Shown: positions 32,371 through 42,063 of the stretch, piece after piece
How positions within the stretch are numbered: position 1 is the stretch's first letter
Layout of the letters: the number at the start of each line of letters is the position of its first letter
Assembly: GCA_947499505.1 (NCBI GenBank)
Contig: CANMOQ010000002.1
Location: 806,001-870,000 of the forward strand
Direction: 5' to 3'
Origin: an uncultured Erythrobacter sp.
GTDB lineage: Bacteria; Pseudomonadota; Alphaproteobacteria; Sphingomonadales; Sphingomonadaceae
DNA: 64,000 bases
Translations under genes and position numbers: made by a program
Notes under the pieces: model-generated
What the model was told of the DNA's origin: nothing
The model's input: the letters and a program-made list of their open reading frames with translations, nothing else
Database searches by the model: none

Positions 32371-32769
32371 TTAGACCTCGCAGTGGGAAAACGGTAGCAC
32401 ACCGAATATCGCGTCCTCGCTAGCTACGCGCAAATCGCACATAATGGCCAGCTCAAGACCACCTGCTACGGCATGCCCTTCGACAGCCGCGATGGACGGT
32501 TTCTTGAGCTCCAACCAAGTCGGTCCCATGGGAGTGTGCCCTTCGAAGTCTGCTTGCCTCGATACCGCCTTGAGATCGGCACCGGCACAAAAATGGCCGT
32601 TAGCACCAGTCAAGATATGGACTTTGACTGTGTCATTAGCTTCCGCGGCTTCGAACGTCGCTTTCAATGCTTGAGCTGTTTCGGGATCGACAGCATTGCG
32701 GGCCCCTACGCGGTTGATAGTTATGATCTGAGCTGATCCTTCGACCCTCGTCAGCACTGTGTTCGACAT
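32371..32769 (-). pseudogene. Enoyl-CoA hydratase, truncated after about half its length
   Basis: The open frame starts normally with MSNTVLTRVEGSAQIITIN and has 132 residues against about 255 in the family. The oxyanion and active-site parts are present (NGHFCAGADLKAV, VAGGLELAIMCDLRVASED). After AIFGV the sequence changes to LPFSHCEV and stops, while crotonases continue here with a conserved Arg/Pro/Gly-rich segment carrying the second catalytic Glu. That half, with the trimer interface, is missing. The break at about 32397 coincides with the right end of the mobile island. Almost certainly non-functional. Confidence 0.85.
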
Positions 32770-33220
32770 CTCTTAACCCTCACACTCGTCGTAATAGCTC
32801 TTTGGGCGACAAGCCAAGCCACCGATTTCAGCTAAAGGCAATGCCTGCCTCTGGGGCGCTCGCAGACGGGCGGGAAGCAAGTCCTTAAGAGGGCGCGAAG
32901 CGGACATCGATTTGATGCCCGAAAAAGCTACCAACTTGCGTAACTAAGTCCGTGCGATCGCTGATCGATTCATGGCTGATTTCTTGATGAGCCCGCAAAC
33001 AGCCCCCGAACAAACATCTGAACCCGTCTCCATTTTTGGGCAGTAGCCCATCGCGCAGACGTCCGCCTCACTGTTTGGCACTCTGATCCGAAAACTGAGT
33101 CAGGTGTCTTAGAGCTTCTCGAGCAGGCGCTCTGGGATACAAAGCGGCTGATGCTTGGAAAGCGGAGCCGGGGATAGCCCGCCAGCTAGGCATTGCGATT
33201 ATCGCGCAGCGCGGAGCCTA
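32770..33220. other. Interval of probable gene decay
   Basis: No intact gene. On the minus strand an open stretch 32907-32773 (ATG, 44 codons, ending SYYDECEG) stops 4 bp before the truncated hydratase start and may be the tail of a lost upstream gene. Another stretch at about 33060-32890 ends FFGHQIDVRFAPS. Neither is recognisable. All neighbouring remnants lie on the same strand. Confidence 0.35.
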
Positions 33221-33727
33221 TCAGACGAGATCACACTTGGTTCGAGTGCCCAGCTTCGCACTTTCGGCTTCCGCAACGCTTGATACCACCACGCACAAAA
33301 CTGCCTCAACCTGCACTTGGCCGCCTTCGCTCGCCTCAAGGCCGGTGACGATCCCTTCGAACGGTGCGGTGAGCGCGTGCTCCATCTTCATCGCTTCGAG
33401 CACAATCAGGCGCTGGCCTGCGGTGACGGCATCGCCATCCACGACATCAACCGCGATGACCTTGCCCGGCATAGGCGCGAGGATCGCGCCATCTCCGGCG
33501 GATACTGCGCTCGATGCGCCAGAGAGTCCGTATGAAAATGCGTAGGTAAAACCGACTTCGGGGACGATAGCGTAGGGTCCGACGCGATGCACAAAGGCAG
33601 GGTCGATCCCTGCGCCGATCTCGAACGTGTGCGATGCGCCCGTTTCGTCGCTCAGGACGCCCTTACTGGCGTGCGGAGCGTTTAGACGAAATCTGGCAAG
33701 ATCATTCTCGAACGGGAAATCACAACC
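33221..33727 (-). pseudogene. C-terminal biotinyl fragment of an acyl-CoA carboxylase alpha subunit
   Basis: An ATG-started frame runs 33592-33221, but translation in the same frame continues upstream to 33727 ([17 protein letters not shown], then [17 protein letters not shown]) and matches the end of the BT domain of methylcrotonyl-, geranyl- or propionyl-CoA carboxylase alpha subunits. The biotin carrier domain is complete, with the biotinyl Lys in [10 protein letters not shown] and the structural Pro/Gly turn [10 protein letters not shown]. The biotin carboxylase domain (about 450 residues) is absent; a stop (33730-33728) lies directly upstream. It is a remnant, although the BCCP domain itself could still fold. 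Confidence 0.85.
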
Positions 33728-34047
33728 TCAAATCTGTGCCATAGGCGCTGACGGGGGACACTTGTTGGCGATCAGTTTTGCTGGAACGCCAGCGATGATC
33801 GAATTGGGCGGGAACTTCGCACCTTCGCTAACGATAGCATGGCCTGCCACGATTGAGTGATCGCCTATTTCTGCGCCATCCATTACGGTTGCGTTGATTC
33901 CTATCAGGCAGCGATCGCCTATGCGATAGCCATGCAGGGTCGGGTGTGTGTAATGGAGCACTCTTCGCCAACGATTGTCGTCGAGTCATAACCGATATGG
34001 ATTATCACCAAGTCTTGCAAATTGGTCCGCGCGCCCTGCTGGACTGC
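33728..34047 (-). pseudogene. Frameshifted, truncated gamma-carbonic-anhydrase-like (hexapeptide) gene
   Basis: The downstream half, 33961-33728, reads HPTLHGYRIGDRCLIGINATV, then GAEIGDHSIVAGHAIVSEGAKFPPNSIIAGVPAKL: left-handed beta-helix hexapeptide repeats of the gamma-carbonic anhydrase/PaaY type. Upstream, in another frame, the preceding coils are readable: GARTNLQDLVIIHIGYDSTTIVGEECSI, back to about 34040. Joining them needs one frameshift near 33950. The N-terminal half of a normal gene (about 180 residues) is missing beyond a stop at about 34047. 34048-34287 holds nothing recognisable apart from a short open frame. Confidence 0.8.
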
Positions 34048-34287
34048 CTTACGCTACGCTTCAGGCTGCCCAGCAGGGTGACCATAACCGCCGGAACTCG
34101 AACTTGACCGATGGACCACTTTGATTGGGGCAGGTCGGCTTTCTTCGTTTCAATAGCTCACCGCAGCAGCACAGGTGACATACACCATCGACCTGAAGCC
34201 AAGTGGGTTTCCGGCTTTGGGCAGGCGGGCGCCGTCGACGTCTGCATCGAGCCGTCGCCGCTGGAACCCCGCTAGTTGGCGAGACCG

Positions 34288-35670
34288 TCACAAGCGATAC
34301 GTAAGAACGATATCGCCCCAGCGACGACCATCTATCGTAACCGGAACCAAGGCAATTCGAATAACCTGATATGTGCCCTCATCCATGTACTGACGGGCGA
34401 CACCCATGGTGTACGCCGCATCGCTGGCCTTGGCCTTCTGATCAAGTCGGCCGAAGATGAAAAGACCATTGCGGCAGTGCTTTATGTCGTGCGCGGGATC
34501 GCCAGTCGGTTGGCGGGAGTTTTCGGTGAGATGCGTCGGCAGAAAACCCCGTTGATCCGAAGCCACGCACATCATGATCTCAGTGTGCTCGGCAACAACG
34601 CGATCAAGCAAGGGGCGCCAGTGCTGATCGGCCCAATCGCTTAGCTTGGTCCGGAAACGGGGCGGATTGCTGTTCTCGATTTCGCGATAATTCGCATCGA
34701 AGAGCATATCGTGATCGAGCGATCCGGCCTTCATCGCTTCTTCTGTCAGCTGGACGAATTCCTGCGCAGTGTTCTGCGCGGTTGCCACGATTTCTTCGTC
34801 CTTGGGGCTCAATCCAGATTTTACTAGCCTATCGAACATATCGTTCGCCGTGCCTTCTAGCTCACCGGTCATCTCTTGGGCCGATCGCAACTTTTCTTCG
34901 TTTTCCTGCGCGGCGGATTCAAAATTCTGCAAGACCTCTCTCACCCGGCCGACATGGCCGCTGATTGTTGCTGTGGATCTGGTGATCTGGTCGTTGTGCT
35001 GGTCCACCTCGCGCACCAATTCGACCACTTGGCCTATACTTGTCTCGATCTTCGAGACCGAGAGTTTGGCTGATCCGCTCGCTTGGGCACCTGCTTCGAT
35101 CCGGGAAATGACGACATTCGCGGTTTCGCCCAGCGCATCGATCGTGGACGTGATTTCCTCGGTGGCCCGCCTCGCCTCGCCAGCGAGGCTCTTCACTTCC
35201 TGAGCAACGACCGCGAAAGTGCGTCCGGATTCGCCGGCGCGCATTGCCTCGATCGTGGCATTGAGTGCGAGAATGTTGGTCGTCTCGGCAATCTCGTGGA
35301 TGTCTTGCGAACTGCGTCGGACCTGGTCCATGGCCGCGGCAAAGCCAGTCACATGCTGAGTGAGCGTTTCAACGAGATCGAGCAAGGAACTGATTTCTCC
35401 GAGCGATGAACGAATAAGCTCCGTCCCTTCGCCAAGTCGGTCGATTGCCTTTTCGGACAGTAGCCGCGCTTCGTCGCTCGCTTCGGCGACCCGGTTTTGA
35501 TCAATCTCAAGTTCGGTTGCTGTTGCCTGAAGTGCGGAGTGCTCCGAACGCAGCCGTTCGGAAGATTTGATAACTGTCTCGACTATCCCCGCGATATCGC
35601 TGCAGCCGACTGCAACTTCGCCGCAGCTATCGGGCAATGTGTCGATATAGCCTTGGTCTATCTTATCCAT
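34288..35670 (-). CDS. Soluble methyl-accepting chemotaxis-type protein with C-terminal sensor-like domain
   Basis: The protein is 460 residues from ATG 35670, which has GGAGG 8-12 bases upstream; the frame extends to 35709 without a ribosome site. There is no TM segment and no HAMP. The signalling hairpin is present, with the tip [21 protein letters not shown] at about 132-152 (family pattern T-N-L-L-A-L-N-A-A-I-E-A-A-R-A-G-E). A long coiled coil follows, and then a separate C-terminal domain (about 310-460): [36 protein letters not shown] and the closing [12 protein letters not shown]. This is the C-terminal module found in many cytoplasmic MCPs of alphaproteobacteria. No chemotaxis genes adjoin. 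Confidence 0.9.
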   Translation of the reverse strand: MDKIDQGYIDTLPDSCGEVAVGCSDIAGIVETVIKSSERLRSEHSALQATATELEIDQNRVAEASDEARLLSEKAIDRLGEGTELIRSSLGEISSLLDLVETLTQHVTGFAAAMDQVRRSSQDIHEIAETTNILALNATIEAMRAGESGRTFAVVAQEVKSLAGEARRATEEITSTIDALGETANVVISRIEAGAQASGSAKLSVSKIETSIGQVVELVREVDQHNDQITRSTATISGHVGRVREVLQNFESAAQENEEKLRSAQEMTGELEGTANDMFDRLVKSGLSPKDEEIVATAQNTAQEFVQLTEEAMKAGSLDHDMLFDANYREIENSNPPRFRTKLSDWADQHWRPLLDRVVAEHTEIMMCVASDQRGFLPTHLTENSRQPTGDPAHDIKHCRNGLFIFGRLDQKAKASDAAYTMGVARQYMDEGTYQVIRIALVPVTIDGRRWGDIVLTYRL

Positions 35671-35779
35671 AGGTCGCGCCTCCAGGTCTGAAGCGACAAA
35701 CCGCTCCATCGTGGCGATAAAGAATGTCCTGGCGTCGCGGGGCGCGCGATGGTCGTCCGGCGCGAGGGTGTCAGGGCGA

Positions 35780-36568
35780 TCAATTGGTCAATTCCATGCC
35801 GCCGTCCACCACGATCCTCTGACCGGTCATGTGGGCGGATTCTCTCGACCCAAGATAGACAGCGGCAGCTGCAATATCCGCTGGAGTGCCGAAATTACCT
35901 GTCGGAATGCGGGCCAGAAAGGCGTCTTCCGCATCCTTGATGGGGATCGAGTTGAAGCGGGCTGTCCGCTCGATCAGGTCATCGTGCATGGGTGTCCGGA
36001 TCTGGCCGGGGTGGATGGTGTTGCAGCGGATAGGGTCGCCATTCATCGCGCAATGGAGCGCGACCGAACGGGAGAATTGATAGACCGCCGCCTTGCTGGC
36101 GCCATAGGCGGTGATGAAAGGCGTTGGCACCAGAGCGGCGATCGAAGACATGTTGATGATGCTGCCACGGCCTGCGCGGCGCATTGACGGGATGACTGAT
36201 CGGCAGCCCAGGAAAGTGCCCTCGACATTGATCTGAAACACTGTTCGCCAATGATCGAGCGTCGTGTTCTCAGGCGACTCTTGCTCGGCGGGCGCACCGA
36301 TCCCGGCATTGTTGACGAGCACCGTGATTGGGCCTTCCTGGGCTTCGATTTCGGCCACTACGTCTTGCCAGCGGTTCTCGTCGGTGACGTCCAGTTCGCT
36401 GAATCCGGCATCAAGGCTGTCTGCGACTTCTCGACCCTTCTCCGTTTCCCGGTCGGCGATAATGACGCGGCCACCTTCTACGACGAAGGCTCGCGCAATC
36501 GCTTCGCCAAGGCCCATAGCGCCGCCCGTGACGAGACATACCTCGCCGTGCATGCGCTGGCCGGTCAC
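35780..36568 (-). CDS. Short-chain dehydrogenase/reductase
   Basis: This is a classical SDR of 262 residues. Cofactor motif TGGAMGLG (14-21), NNAG in LVNNAGIG, catalytic YGASK in [13 protein letters not shown], and the C-terminal GQRIVVDGG are all present. It probably oxidises a hydroxyacyl or alcohol intermediate; the substrate is not evident. Its ATG overlaps the stop of the acyl-CoA ligase gene (ATGA), so the two are coupled and probably act in sequence. Last gene of the cluster 35780-41927. Confidence 0.92.
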   Translation of the reverse strand: MTGQRMHGEVCLVTGGAMGLGEAIARAFVVEGGRVIIADRETEKGREVADSLDAGFSELDVTDENRWQDVVAEIEAQEGPITVLVNNAGIGAPAEQESPENTTLDHWRTVFQINVEGTFLGCRSVIPSMRRAGRGSIINMSSIAALVPTPFITAYGASKAAVYQFSRSVALHCAMNGDPIRCNTIHPGQIRTPMHDDLIERTARFNSIPIKDAEDAFLARIPTGNFGTPADIAAAAVYLGSRESAHMTGQRIVVDGGMELTN

Positions 36569-38244
36569 GAGGCGGCCCGTTCGGTCGGCTCCGATTTCTG
36601 TTCGAGCAACACCGCCATTTCCTTGCGCATCTCGAACTTCTGGATCTTACCCGTAACGGTCATCGGGTATTCCGAAACGAAGCGGATGTGTTTCGGGATC
36701 TTGTAATGCGCGATCTGCCCTTGGCAGAACGAGCGGATGTCGTCGGCATTAACACTCTTGTCCTTGAGCTGAATCCAGGCGCAAACTTCCTCGCCGTACT
36801 TCTCGTCCGGCACCCCGAATACCTGGACTTCCTGAATGGCCTCGTGCCGGTAGAGAAACTCCTCGATCTCGCGCGGATAGATGTTCTCCCCGCCGCGGAT
36901 GATCATGTCTTTTACCCGCCCCGTGATTGCGACATAGCCATCCGCGTCCATGGTCGCGAGGTCGCCCGAATGCATCCAGCCGGCGCTATCGATGGCCTCG
37001 GCAGTGCGCTCGGTATCGTCCCAATACCCCTGCATCACCGAATAGCCTCGAAAGAGAATCTCCCCTTGCTCGCCGCGCGGCAGAACGCGGCTTTCGGGGT
37101 CGATGATCTTGGCTTCGACGAAGGGATGGGCCGTGCCCACGGTCGAGACACGGCGGTCGAGATCGTCTTCCGGAAGGCTCTGGAAACTCAAGGGGCTAAC
37201 CTCGGTCATGCCATAGCCGATGGTGACCTCGCCCATATTCATGCGCGCGATCACTTGCTTCATCACCTCGATCGGGCAGGGTGATCCGGCCATGACCCCT
37301 GTACGCAGGCTCGACAGGTTGAAGCTCGCGAAATCGGGATGATCCAGCTCGGCGATGAACATTGTCGGGACGCCGTGGAGTGCGGTGCAGCGCTCTTCCG
37401 ATACGGCCGCCAGCACGCTTTCGGGCTCGAAGGCCTCGCCGGGAAAGACCATCGTCGCGCCATGCGTTATGCAGGTCAGCACGCCCAACACCATTCCGAA
37501 GCAATGGTAGAGCGGAACGGGAATGCAGAGCCTGTCGGCGGCGCTGAACCCCATGCGTACACCGCAGAAGTAGCCATTGTTGAGAATGTTGTGATGGGTC
37601 AGCGTTGCGCCTTTGGGGAAGCCCGTCGTGCCGCTGGTGAACTGAATGTTGATCGGTTCTTCGGGCTGAAGTGTGGAGGCGATATCTTCAAGGGGCACGG
37701 CGTTATGTGTCGCACCGGAGAGATCGGCAAAGCGGATGAAACCCTCGATGTCTTCGTCGGCGATGACGATCAAATGTTCGAGCGTGGTGACGGGCTTGGT
37801 GCCATCCCCTCCTGCCTGCAATCTGCGCACCATGTCGACATAGTCGCTCGACTTGAATCGCTCAGCGAGCACCAGTGCGCGGCACCCTACCTTGTGGAGA
37901 GCGTATTCCAGTTCGCTGAGCCGGTAGGCGGGATTGATATTGACGAGGATCAGGCCGAGTTTGGCGGTCGCGATCTGTGTCACGATCCATTCCGCGCAAT
38001 TTGGCGCCCAGATGCCGATCCGGTCGCCCTTGTTGAGGCCCAGCGCATGGAGACCCACTGCGGCGCGTTCCACCTCTGCGGCAAGCTTGCCGTAGCTCCA
38101 ACGCACATCTTGATGCCTTACGACCAGGGCAAGGTGGTCGGGATCTTGGGCGACGGTCGCGTCGAAGGCCTCGCCGATGGTGCGATACATCAGCGGCGCG
38201 TCGCTCGTGCCGCTGGAGTAACTGGGCAATGGCTTACTCGGCAT
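36565..38244 (-). CDS. AMP-forming acyl-CoA synthetase
   Basis: The protein is 559 residues from ATG 38244 ([12 protein letters not shown]); the open frame reaches 38514 but those residues are not domain-like. ANL-superfamily marks: P-loop [27 protein letters not shown] (motif A5), [36 protein letters not shown] (hinge and A8), and the catalytic Lys in [11 protein letters not shown]. It fits medium- or long-chain fatty-acid CoA ligases of the FadD3/AcsM group, and activates a carboxylate for beta-oxidation-type degradation. Coupled to the SDR downstream; a VOC gene lies 11 bp upstream. Confidence 0.93.
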   Translation of the reverse strand: MPSKPLPSYSSGTSDAPLMYRTIGEAFDATVAQDPDHLALVVRHQDVRWSYGKLAAEVERAAVGLHALGLNKGDRIGIWAPNCAEWIVTQIATAKLGLILVNINPAYRLSELEYALHKVGCRALVLAERFKSSDYVDMVRRLQAGGDGTKPVTTLEHLIVIADEDIEGFIRFADLSGATHNAVPLEDIASTLQPEEPINIQFTSGTTGFPKGATLTHHNILNNGYFCGVRMGFSAADRLCIPVPLYHCFGMVLGVLTCITHGATMVFPGEAFEPESVLAAVSEERCTALHGVPTMFIAELDHPDFASFNLSSLRTGVMAGSPCPIEVMKQVIARMNMGEVTIGYGMTEVSPLSFQSLPEDDLDRRVSTVGTAHPFVEAKIIDPESRVLPRGEQGEILFRGYSVMQGYWDDTERTAEAIDSAGWMHSGDLATMDADGYVAITGRVKDMIIRGGENIYPREIEEFLYRHEAIQEVQVFGVPDEKYGEEVCAWIQLKDKSVNADDIRSFCQGQIAHYKIPKHIRFVSEYPMTVTGKIQKFEMRKEMAVLLEQKSEPTERAAS

Positions 38245-38255
38245 CGATAATGCTC

Positions 38256-38810
38256 CTATTGAGGCGGTCCGAGCCGGCGCACCGGGTCGCTGCCGTCCCA
38301 GAGCCTGCTTTCGTGGTGGATCATGGCGAACAGCTCTTCGACCTCGGGGGTCATTTCGATCAGCTCGATCATGCCGCCGAGCGTATCGTAGGTATCCACA
38401 TAAGCGGCCCGGCCTCCGACCGTGACGGCAGCCTCTAGCGCCAGTTCGAAACCGTCCGCAGCGTAGGCTTCGCAAATCGAGTCGTATTCGCCCTGAGGGC
38501 ACGTCCGTGCCCAATGGTGGAAGCCATGACCGCGCTTTTCGACCGTCTCGCGATAGGGGCTGGGGCTGTCGCAGGTCTGCTCGATCAGTTCGAACATCAT
38601 ATGTCCGTTAAAGCCCATTGCGAGGTCGATCCCGAGCGAAGTCTCGTCACCCCGGAAACGGCACCATTGGAACTCGAACCCCTCGAACAGGAACCACGGG
38701 CCAATACCCAGCTGCCGGGTAAAGCGGTCCATGTCGCGGCGGATGTCGTCGGTGGTGTAGGCGACCTGTACGATGCCGTTCATGGGTTGACCGAAATTCC
38801 AGACGGGCAT
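38256..38810 (-). CDS. VOC-family protein
   Basis: The protein is 184 residues from ATG 38810 ([15 protein letters not shown]). It is a VOC fold of the methylmalonyl-CoA-epimerase/glyoxalase-like group: [29 protein letters not shown] for the first module, [20 protein letters not shown] supplying a Glu ligand, and [10 protein letters not shown] for the second His. The C-terminal part [15 protein letters not shown] gives the last Glu. Candidate metal ligands are therefore complete. It probably rearranges or epimerises a CoA or keto-acid intermediate of the cluster. It lies between the SDR (38839) and the ligase. Confidence 0.87.
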   Translation of the reverse strand: MPVWNFGQPMNGIVQVAYTTDDIRRDMDRFTRQLGIGPWFLFEGFEFQWCRFRGDETSLGIDLAMGFNGHMMFELIEQTCDSPSPYRETVEKRGHGFHHWARTCPQGEYDSICEAYAADGFELALEAAVTVGGRAAYVDTYDTLGGMIELIEMTPEVEELFAMIHHESRLWDGSDPVRRLGPPQ

Positions 38811-38838
38811 GCTAGTGTTCCTTCCAATCCTTCGGTCG

Positions 38839-39633
38839 TCAGGCAAAATGCGCGGCTGGCGGACCGGCAAGCTGGGCGCCATCGACCACGATCGCCGAAC
38901 CGCTGATCATGGCAGCATCGTCGGATGCCGCGAACACCACCGCCTTGGCCACATCGTGCGGCGTCGCCACCCGCTTCATCGGCACCAGGGTCGACATCCC
39001 CGCGACCAATTCGCTGCGTGTCGTTCCGGAGGCCTCAGCGACAGGGTCGAGCATTTCGCTGTCGACGAAGGTGGGGTGGATCGAAACGCAGCGGATGGGA
39101 TAGCCGCGCTCGGCGCAATGCATGGCGACCGATTTGGTAAGCGTCGTCACACCGCCTTTGGTCGCGCAATAGCCCGCAATATCGGAAGGGCCGACGATGC
39201 CACCGATCGAAGACATGTTGACAATCGCCCCGTCTCCCCCGGACGAGGTGATTGTCTTCACTCCATACTTGCAGCCCAGCACAACACCGGTGAGATTCAC
39301 CGCAACCATCGCATGCCAATCGTCCAGTTCGATATCCTCGATCGATCCGCCCGTGCCTATGCCGGCGATGTTGCACACGATGTCGAGCCTGCCGAATTGG
39401 ATGACAACCTCCTGGCAGACGCGCTGCCAGTCGACTTCGCTGCTGACGTCGAGGGAAAACGACGAAGCTCCATCTCCGATCATTTCGGCAGTGGCAATAG
39501 CGCCGTCGGCATTGATATCGGCGACGGCCAACGAGCCACCCTCCGCAGCGATCTCAAGACAGGTGGCACGACCGATTCCGGATGCTCCTCCGGTGACCAG
39601 CGCCACCTTTCCCGCAAGTCTTCCGCGGGACAT
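38839..39633 (-). CDS. Short-chain dehydrogenase/reductase
   Basis: This is a classical SDR of 264 residues: TGGASGIG at 14-21, CNIAGIG (NNAG variant), catalytic Tyr in IAGYCATKGGVTT (YxxxK as Y-C-A-T-K), and C-terminal SGSAIVVDGAQ. It differs from the other SDR of the cluster enough to suggest a different substrate or step. The ATG begins in the last base of the TonB receptor stop codon (TGATG), so it is coupled to the receptor. It ends 29 bp before the VOC start. Confidence 0.92.
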   Translation of the reverse strand: MSRGRLAGKVALVTGGASGIGRATCLEIAAEGGSLAVADINADGAIATAEMIGDGASSFSLDVSSEVDWQRVCQEVVIQFGRLDIVCNIAGIGTGGSIEDIELDDWHAMVAVNLTGVVLGCKYGVKTITSSGGDGAIVNMSSIGGIVGPSDIAGYCATKGGVTTLTKSVAMHCAERGYPIRCVSIHPTFVDSEMLDPVAEASGTTRSELVAGMSTLVPMKRVATPHDVAKAVVFAASDDAAMISGSAIVVDGAQLAGPPAAHFA

Positions 39634-41927
39634 CAGAAGTTGAACCGGACCGAGCCCCCGAACCAGCGCGGCTCTCCGTAAACCTGCTCGACCAGACCGA
39701 CGCCGGGTACGGTGATGTCGAAAGCATAGAGCAACCGGTCGTCATTGAAGAGATTGCGAACGAAGACGGCCGCTTCCCATCGTTCGTTTGGGTCGGTGAA
39801 AGAGATCCTGCCATTAACGAGCCAGTTGTCACCGACCTCGGTGACCTCGGCATTGGTGAGCTGCGAGAAGTAGCTCGACACATAGTTGCCATCGATTCCG
39901 AAACGCAGGTCGCCTGCGTCGAATTCGAAGGTCTTGCCGAGCGCGAAGTTGAAAGTGAAGTCGGCAGCCTGTGGCGCCTCGCGGTCGAGCAGTGAACCCG
40001 CAATATTGATATCCTCGACCGTCGTGCCGAGCACGGTAGCGGCGAGAAACGCGTCGAAACCACCGCCGGGTCTCAACGTCAGTTCGGCTTCGGCACCAGT
40101 GATTTTGGCATCGGTATTCGACAGGATGAAACTGACACCGCGCTGATCGAACGCTTGGTAGTCGCTGTAGTCGTAATGGAAGACCGCTGCGTTGATCCGC
40201 GCAATCCGATCCGGGGTGTCAAATTTCATGCCGATTTCGAATGCGTTCAGCTCCTCGCCATCAAACTTCACATCAGCGACCTGTGCGGCGCCGGCAAAGC
40301 CGGCATTGTAGTTAAACGCCTTGTAGCCGCGATTGTAGCTTGCATAGAACAACAGGTTGTCGGTCGGCTTGTAGTCGAGCTGCAAACGGGCCGAGACGCC
40401 GCCTTCCGAAGAGTCATCCGTAACCAAGCCCGCTCCGGCCAACGTTGCGGGGTCGAACGGTGGGCAGGCAGGCGCGGCGAGCAGGCTTTCGCACGTATTC
40501 AAATAGGCATACTCTTTGCTGTCGTGCGTATAGCGAAGGCCCGCCGTCAATGTGAACTTATCGCCGAGATCCACTTCACCTTGCCCGAATACCGACCAGC
40601 TATCGGTCTCCAGCGAGTAATTGGCGAATTGGTTCTGCCCTACCGGAAACAGCAGGACCGGTATTGGGGCCAGAATGCCGTTGAAATTGCCAACATTGTT
40701 GACCTGGAAATTCTGGAAATAGTCACCGTCGATATTGAGGTAGAACCCGCCCGCGGTCAGACGAACATTGTCGAAATCGGCGTTGAGACGCAGTTCCTGG
40801 CTGAACGAGGTTTGTTCAGTGTCCTGTCGGAAGATCGTCACATCGAACGGGGTAAGGTCGTTGTCTTCGGCGTAGGTACTGGTGACATCGCTATAGGCCG
40901 AGATTGCGGTCAGGCTCAGCGTTTCGCTGAGCGCATAATTGATCTCGCCGATAAGCGTGTATTGCTCGCGCCCGAAATTGCCGGCGAAGTCGAATTCGCC
41001 TGTGAAGACATCGCCATCGGCATCTACATAGCCTGTATCGACAAAAGCGGGATCTGGCCGGAAGCGGCCCAGTCCGTCGGGCCCGGCGAAGCCGCCGGTG
41101 GGGAAAGCACCGCCCGCCGGGTTGTCGAAATTCTTGAGCCATTCAGCCTGGAGCTTGATCGAGAAGTCACTACTCGGTTCGAACAACAGCTTGCCTCTGA
41201 AGCTCAACACCTCGCTCGGTGATTGGTCCGGGCCGATAGCGTTTTCAATGAAGCCGTCCGATTGGCTGGCCAATCCTGAGACACGCAAGGCGACCGTGTC
41301 ACCGAACGGAATGTTGATCGCGCCTTCGGCAGCGAGACGTCCGTACTCGCCGGCCGTCACTTGCCCGTAACCACCAAACTCAAAGGTTGGATCTGCGGTC
41401 TTGATGTGGATCAGGCCGCCGGTTGCATTGCGACCGAAGAGCGTTCCTTGCGGCCCTTTGAGCACTTCGACCCGCTCGATATCGTAGAGCGACTGCAAGC
41501 TTCCCGCATTGGACGGACGATAGACATCGTCAATGTAAAGAACGTTCGAGGATTCAAGATGAGCTGCGAAATCGTTTTGCGCCACGCCCCTGATCGCGAG
41601 AAGCCCAGCGATTGGAACCGCGCCAGGCTGGATTAGCGAAAGCCCCGGCGTGATATTGGTGAGATCTTCGGTGCTGACGACGTTGCGAGTTCGCAGGGTC
41701 TCTCCAGTGAACGCAGTGACCGCTATTCCGATATCCTGCGCGCCTGCTTCCCTGCGGGTGGCAGTAACGACAATGGTCTGGACGCCGTCCTCGTTCGCCG
41801 ACATTTCTTCGGTTTCGTCTTGCTGCTGCGCAAATAGCGGCGCGGCGGTCAAGCAAGCGGCCATGCTTCCGGCGGCAATGCCGGAGCGCAGCAAACTCGC
41901 GAGCCTGCGTTTGTTCAGATTGTCCAT
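39633..41927 (-). CDS. TonB-dependent outer-membrane receptor
   Basis: The protein is 764 residues from ATG 41927, which follows a purine-rich GGGGAGAGAG; the frame extends to 42002 but the signal peptide starts here. The signal ends TAAPLFA near residue 33. Plug domain: TIVVTATRREAGAQDIGIAV and ERVEVLKGPQGTLFGRNATGG. The barrel ends with FNF, a C-terminal aromatic. It is of the sphingomonad catabolic type. It is the first gene of an operon with SDR, VOC, ligase and SDR, so it probably imports the compound they degrade. Confidence 0.94.
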   Translation of the reverse strand: MDNLNKRRLASLLRSGIAAGSMAACLTAAPLFAQQQDETEEMSANEDGVQTIVVTATRREAGAQDIGIAVTAFTGETLRTRNVVSTEDLTNITPGLSLIQPGAVPIAGLLAIRGVAQNDFAAHLESSNVLYIDDVYRPSNAGSLQSLYDIERVEVLKGPQGTLFGRNATGGLIHIKTADPTFEFGGYGQVTAGEYGRLAAEGAINIPFGDTVALRVSGLASQSDGFIENAIGPDQSPSEVLSFRGKLLFEPSSDFSIKLQAEWLKNFDNPAGGAFPTGGFAGPDGLGRFRPDPAFVDTGYVDADGDVFTGEFDFAGNFGREQYTLIGEINYALSETLSLTAISAYSDVTSTYAEDNDLTPFDVTIFRQDTEQTSFSQELRLNADFDNVRLTAGGFYLNIDGDYFQNFQVNNVGNFNGILAPIPVLLFPVGQNQFANYSLETDSWSVFGQGEVDLGDKFTLTAGLRYTHDSKEYAYLNTCESLLAAPACPPFDPATLAGAGLVTDDSSEGGVSARLQLDYKPTDNLLFYASYNRGYKAFNYNAGFAGAAQVADVKFDGEELNAFEIGMKFDTPDRIARINAAVFHYDYSDYQAFDQRGVSFILSNTDAKITGAEAELTLRPGGGFDAFLAATVLGTTVEDINIAGSLLDREAPQAADFTFNFALGKTFEFDAGDLRFGIDGNYVSSYFSQLTNAEVTEVGDNWLVNGRISFTDPNERWEAAVFVRNLFNDDRLLYAFDITVPGVGLVEQVYGEPRWFGGSVRFNF

Positions 41928-42063
41928 GATCTCTCTCCCCTTACGTTCTTTTGCTTGCTGAATAGGCCCGGGGAAGCCGATCGCCCTATAGTGCTTTCCC
42001 ACTACAGCGCTGGAAGCGTGTCTTGGCTAGAACCGTCGCCAGCAAAGCACGGGAGAAGACAAG

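Larger units (their letters stand above)
26605..32397. mobile_element. Small integrase-bearing genomic island
   Basis: The segment between the LysR gene and the broken enoyl-CoA hydratase carries only genes typical of conjugative plasmids and integrative elements: a tyrosine recombinase at the left end facing outward, ArdC-like antirestriction protein, DUF2493, SSB and several small proteins, each with its own long leader. The right limit at about 32397 is where the hydratase reading frame departs from its family. I found no att direct repeat and no tRNA. No relaxase or conjugation genes are present, so it is probably a remnant of a larger element. Exact limits are inferred. Confidence 0.65.

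Noticed and set aside
26605..32397. att direct repeats for the island
   Set aside because: Sequences near the two proposed ends were compared by eye and no convincing match was seen, so none is annotated.
34061..34291. Minus-strand open frame of 76 codons before the chemoreceptor stop
   Set aside because: Cys/Arg/Pro-rich with no recognised family; could be a transposase scrap, but there is no evidence to say so.
38245..38514. 90-codon extension of the acyl-CoA ligase
   Set aside because: Arg-rich shadow of the VOC gene at 38256-38810; the ligase family begins at the ATG 38244.
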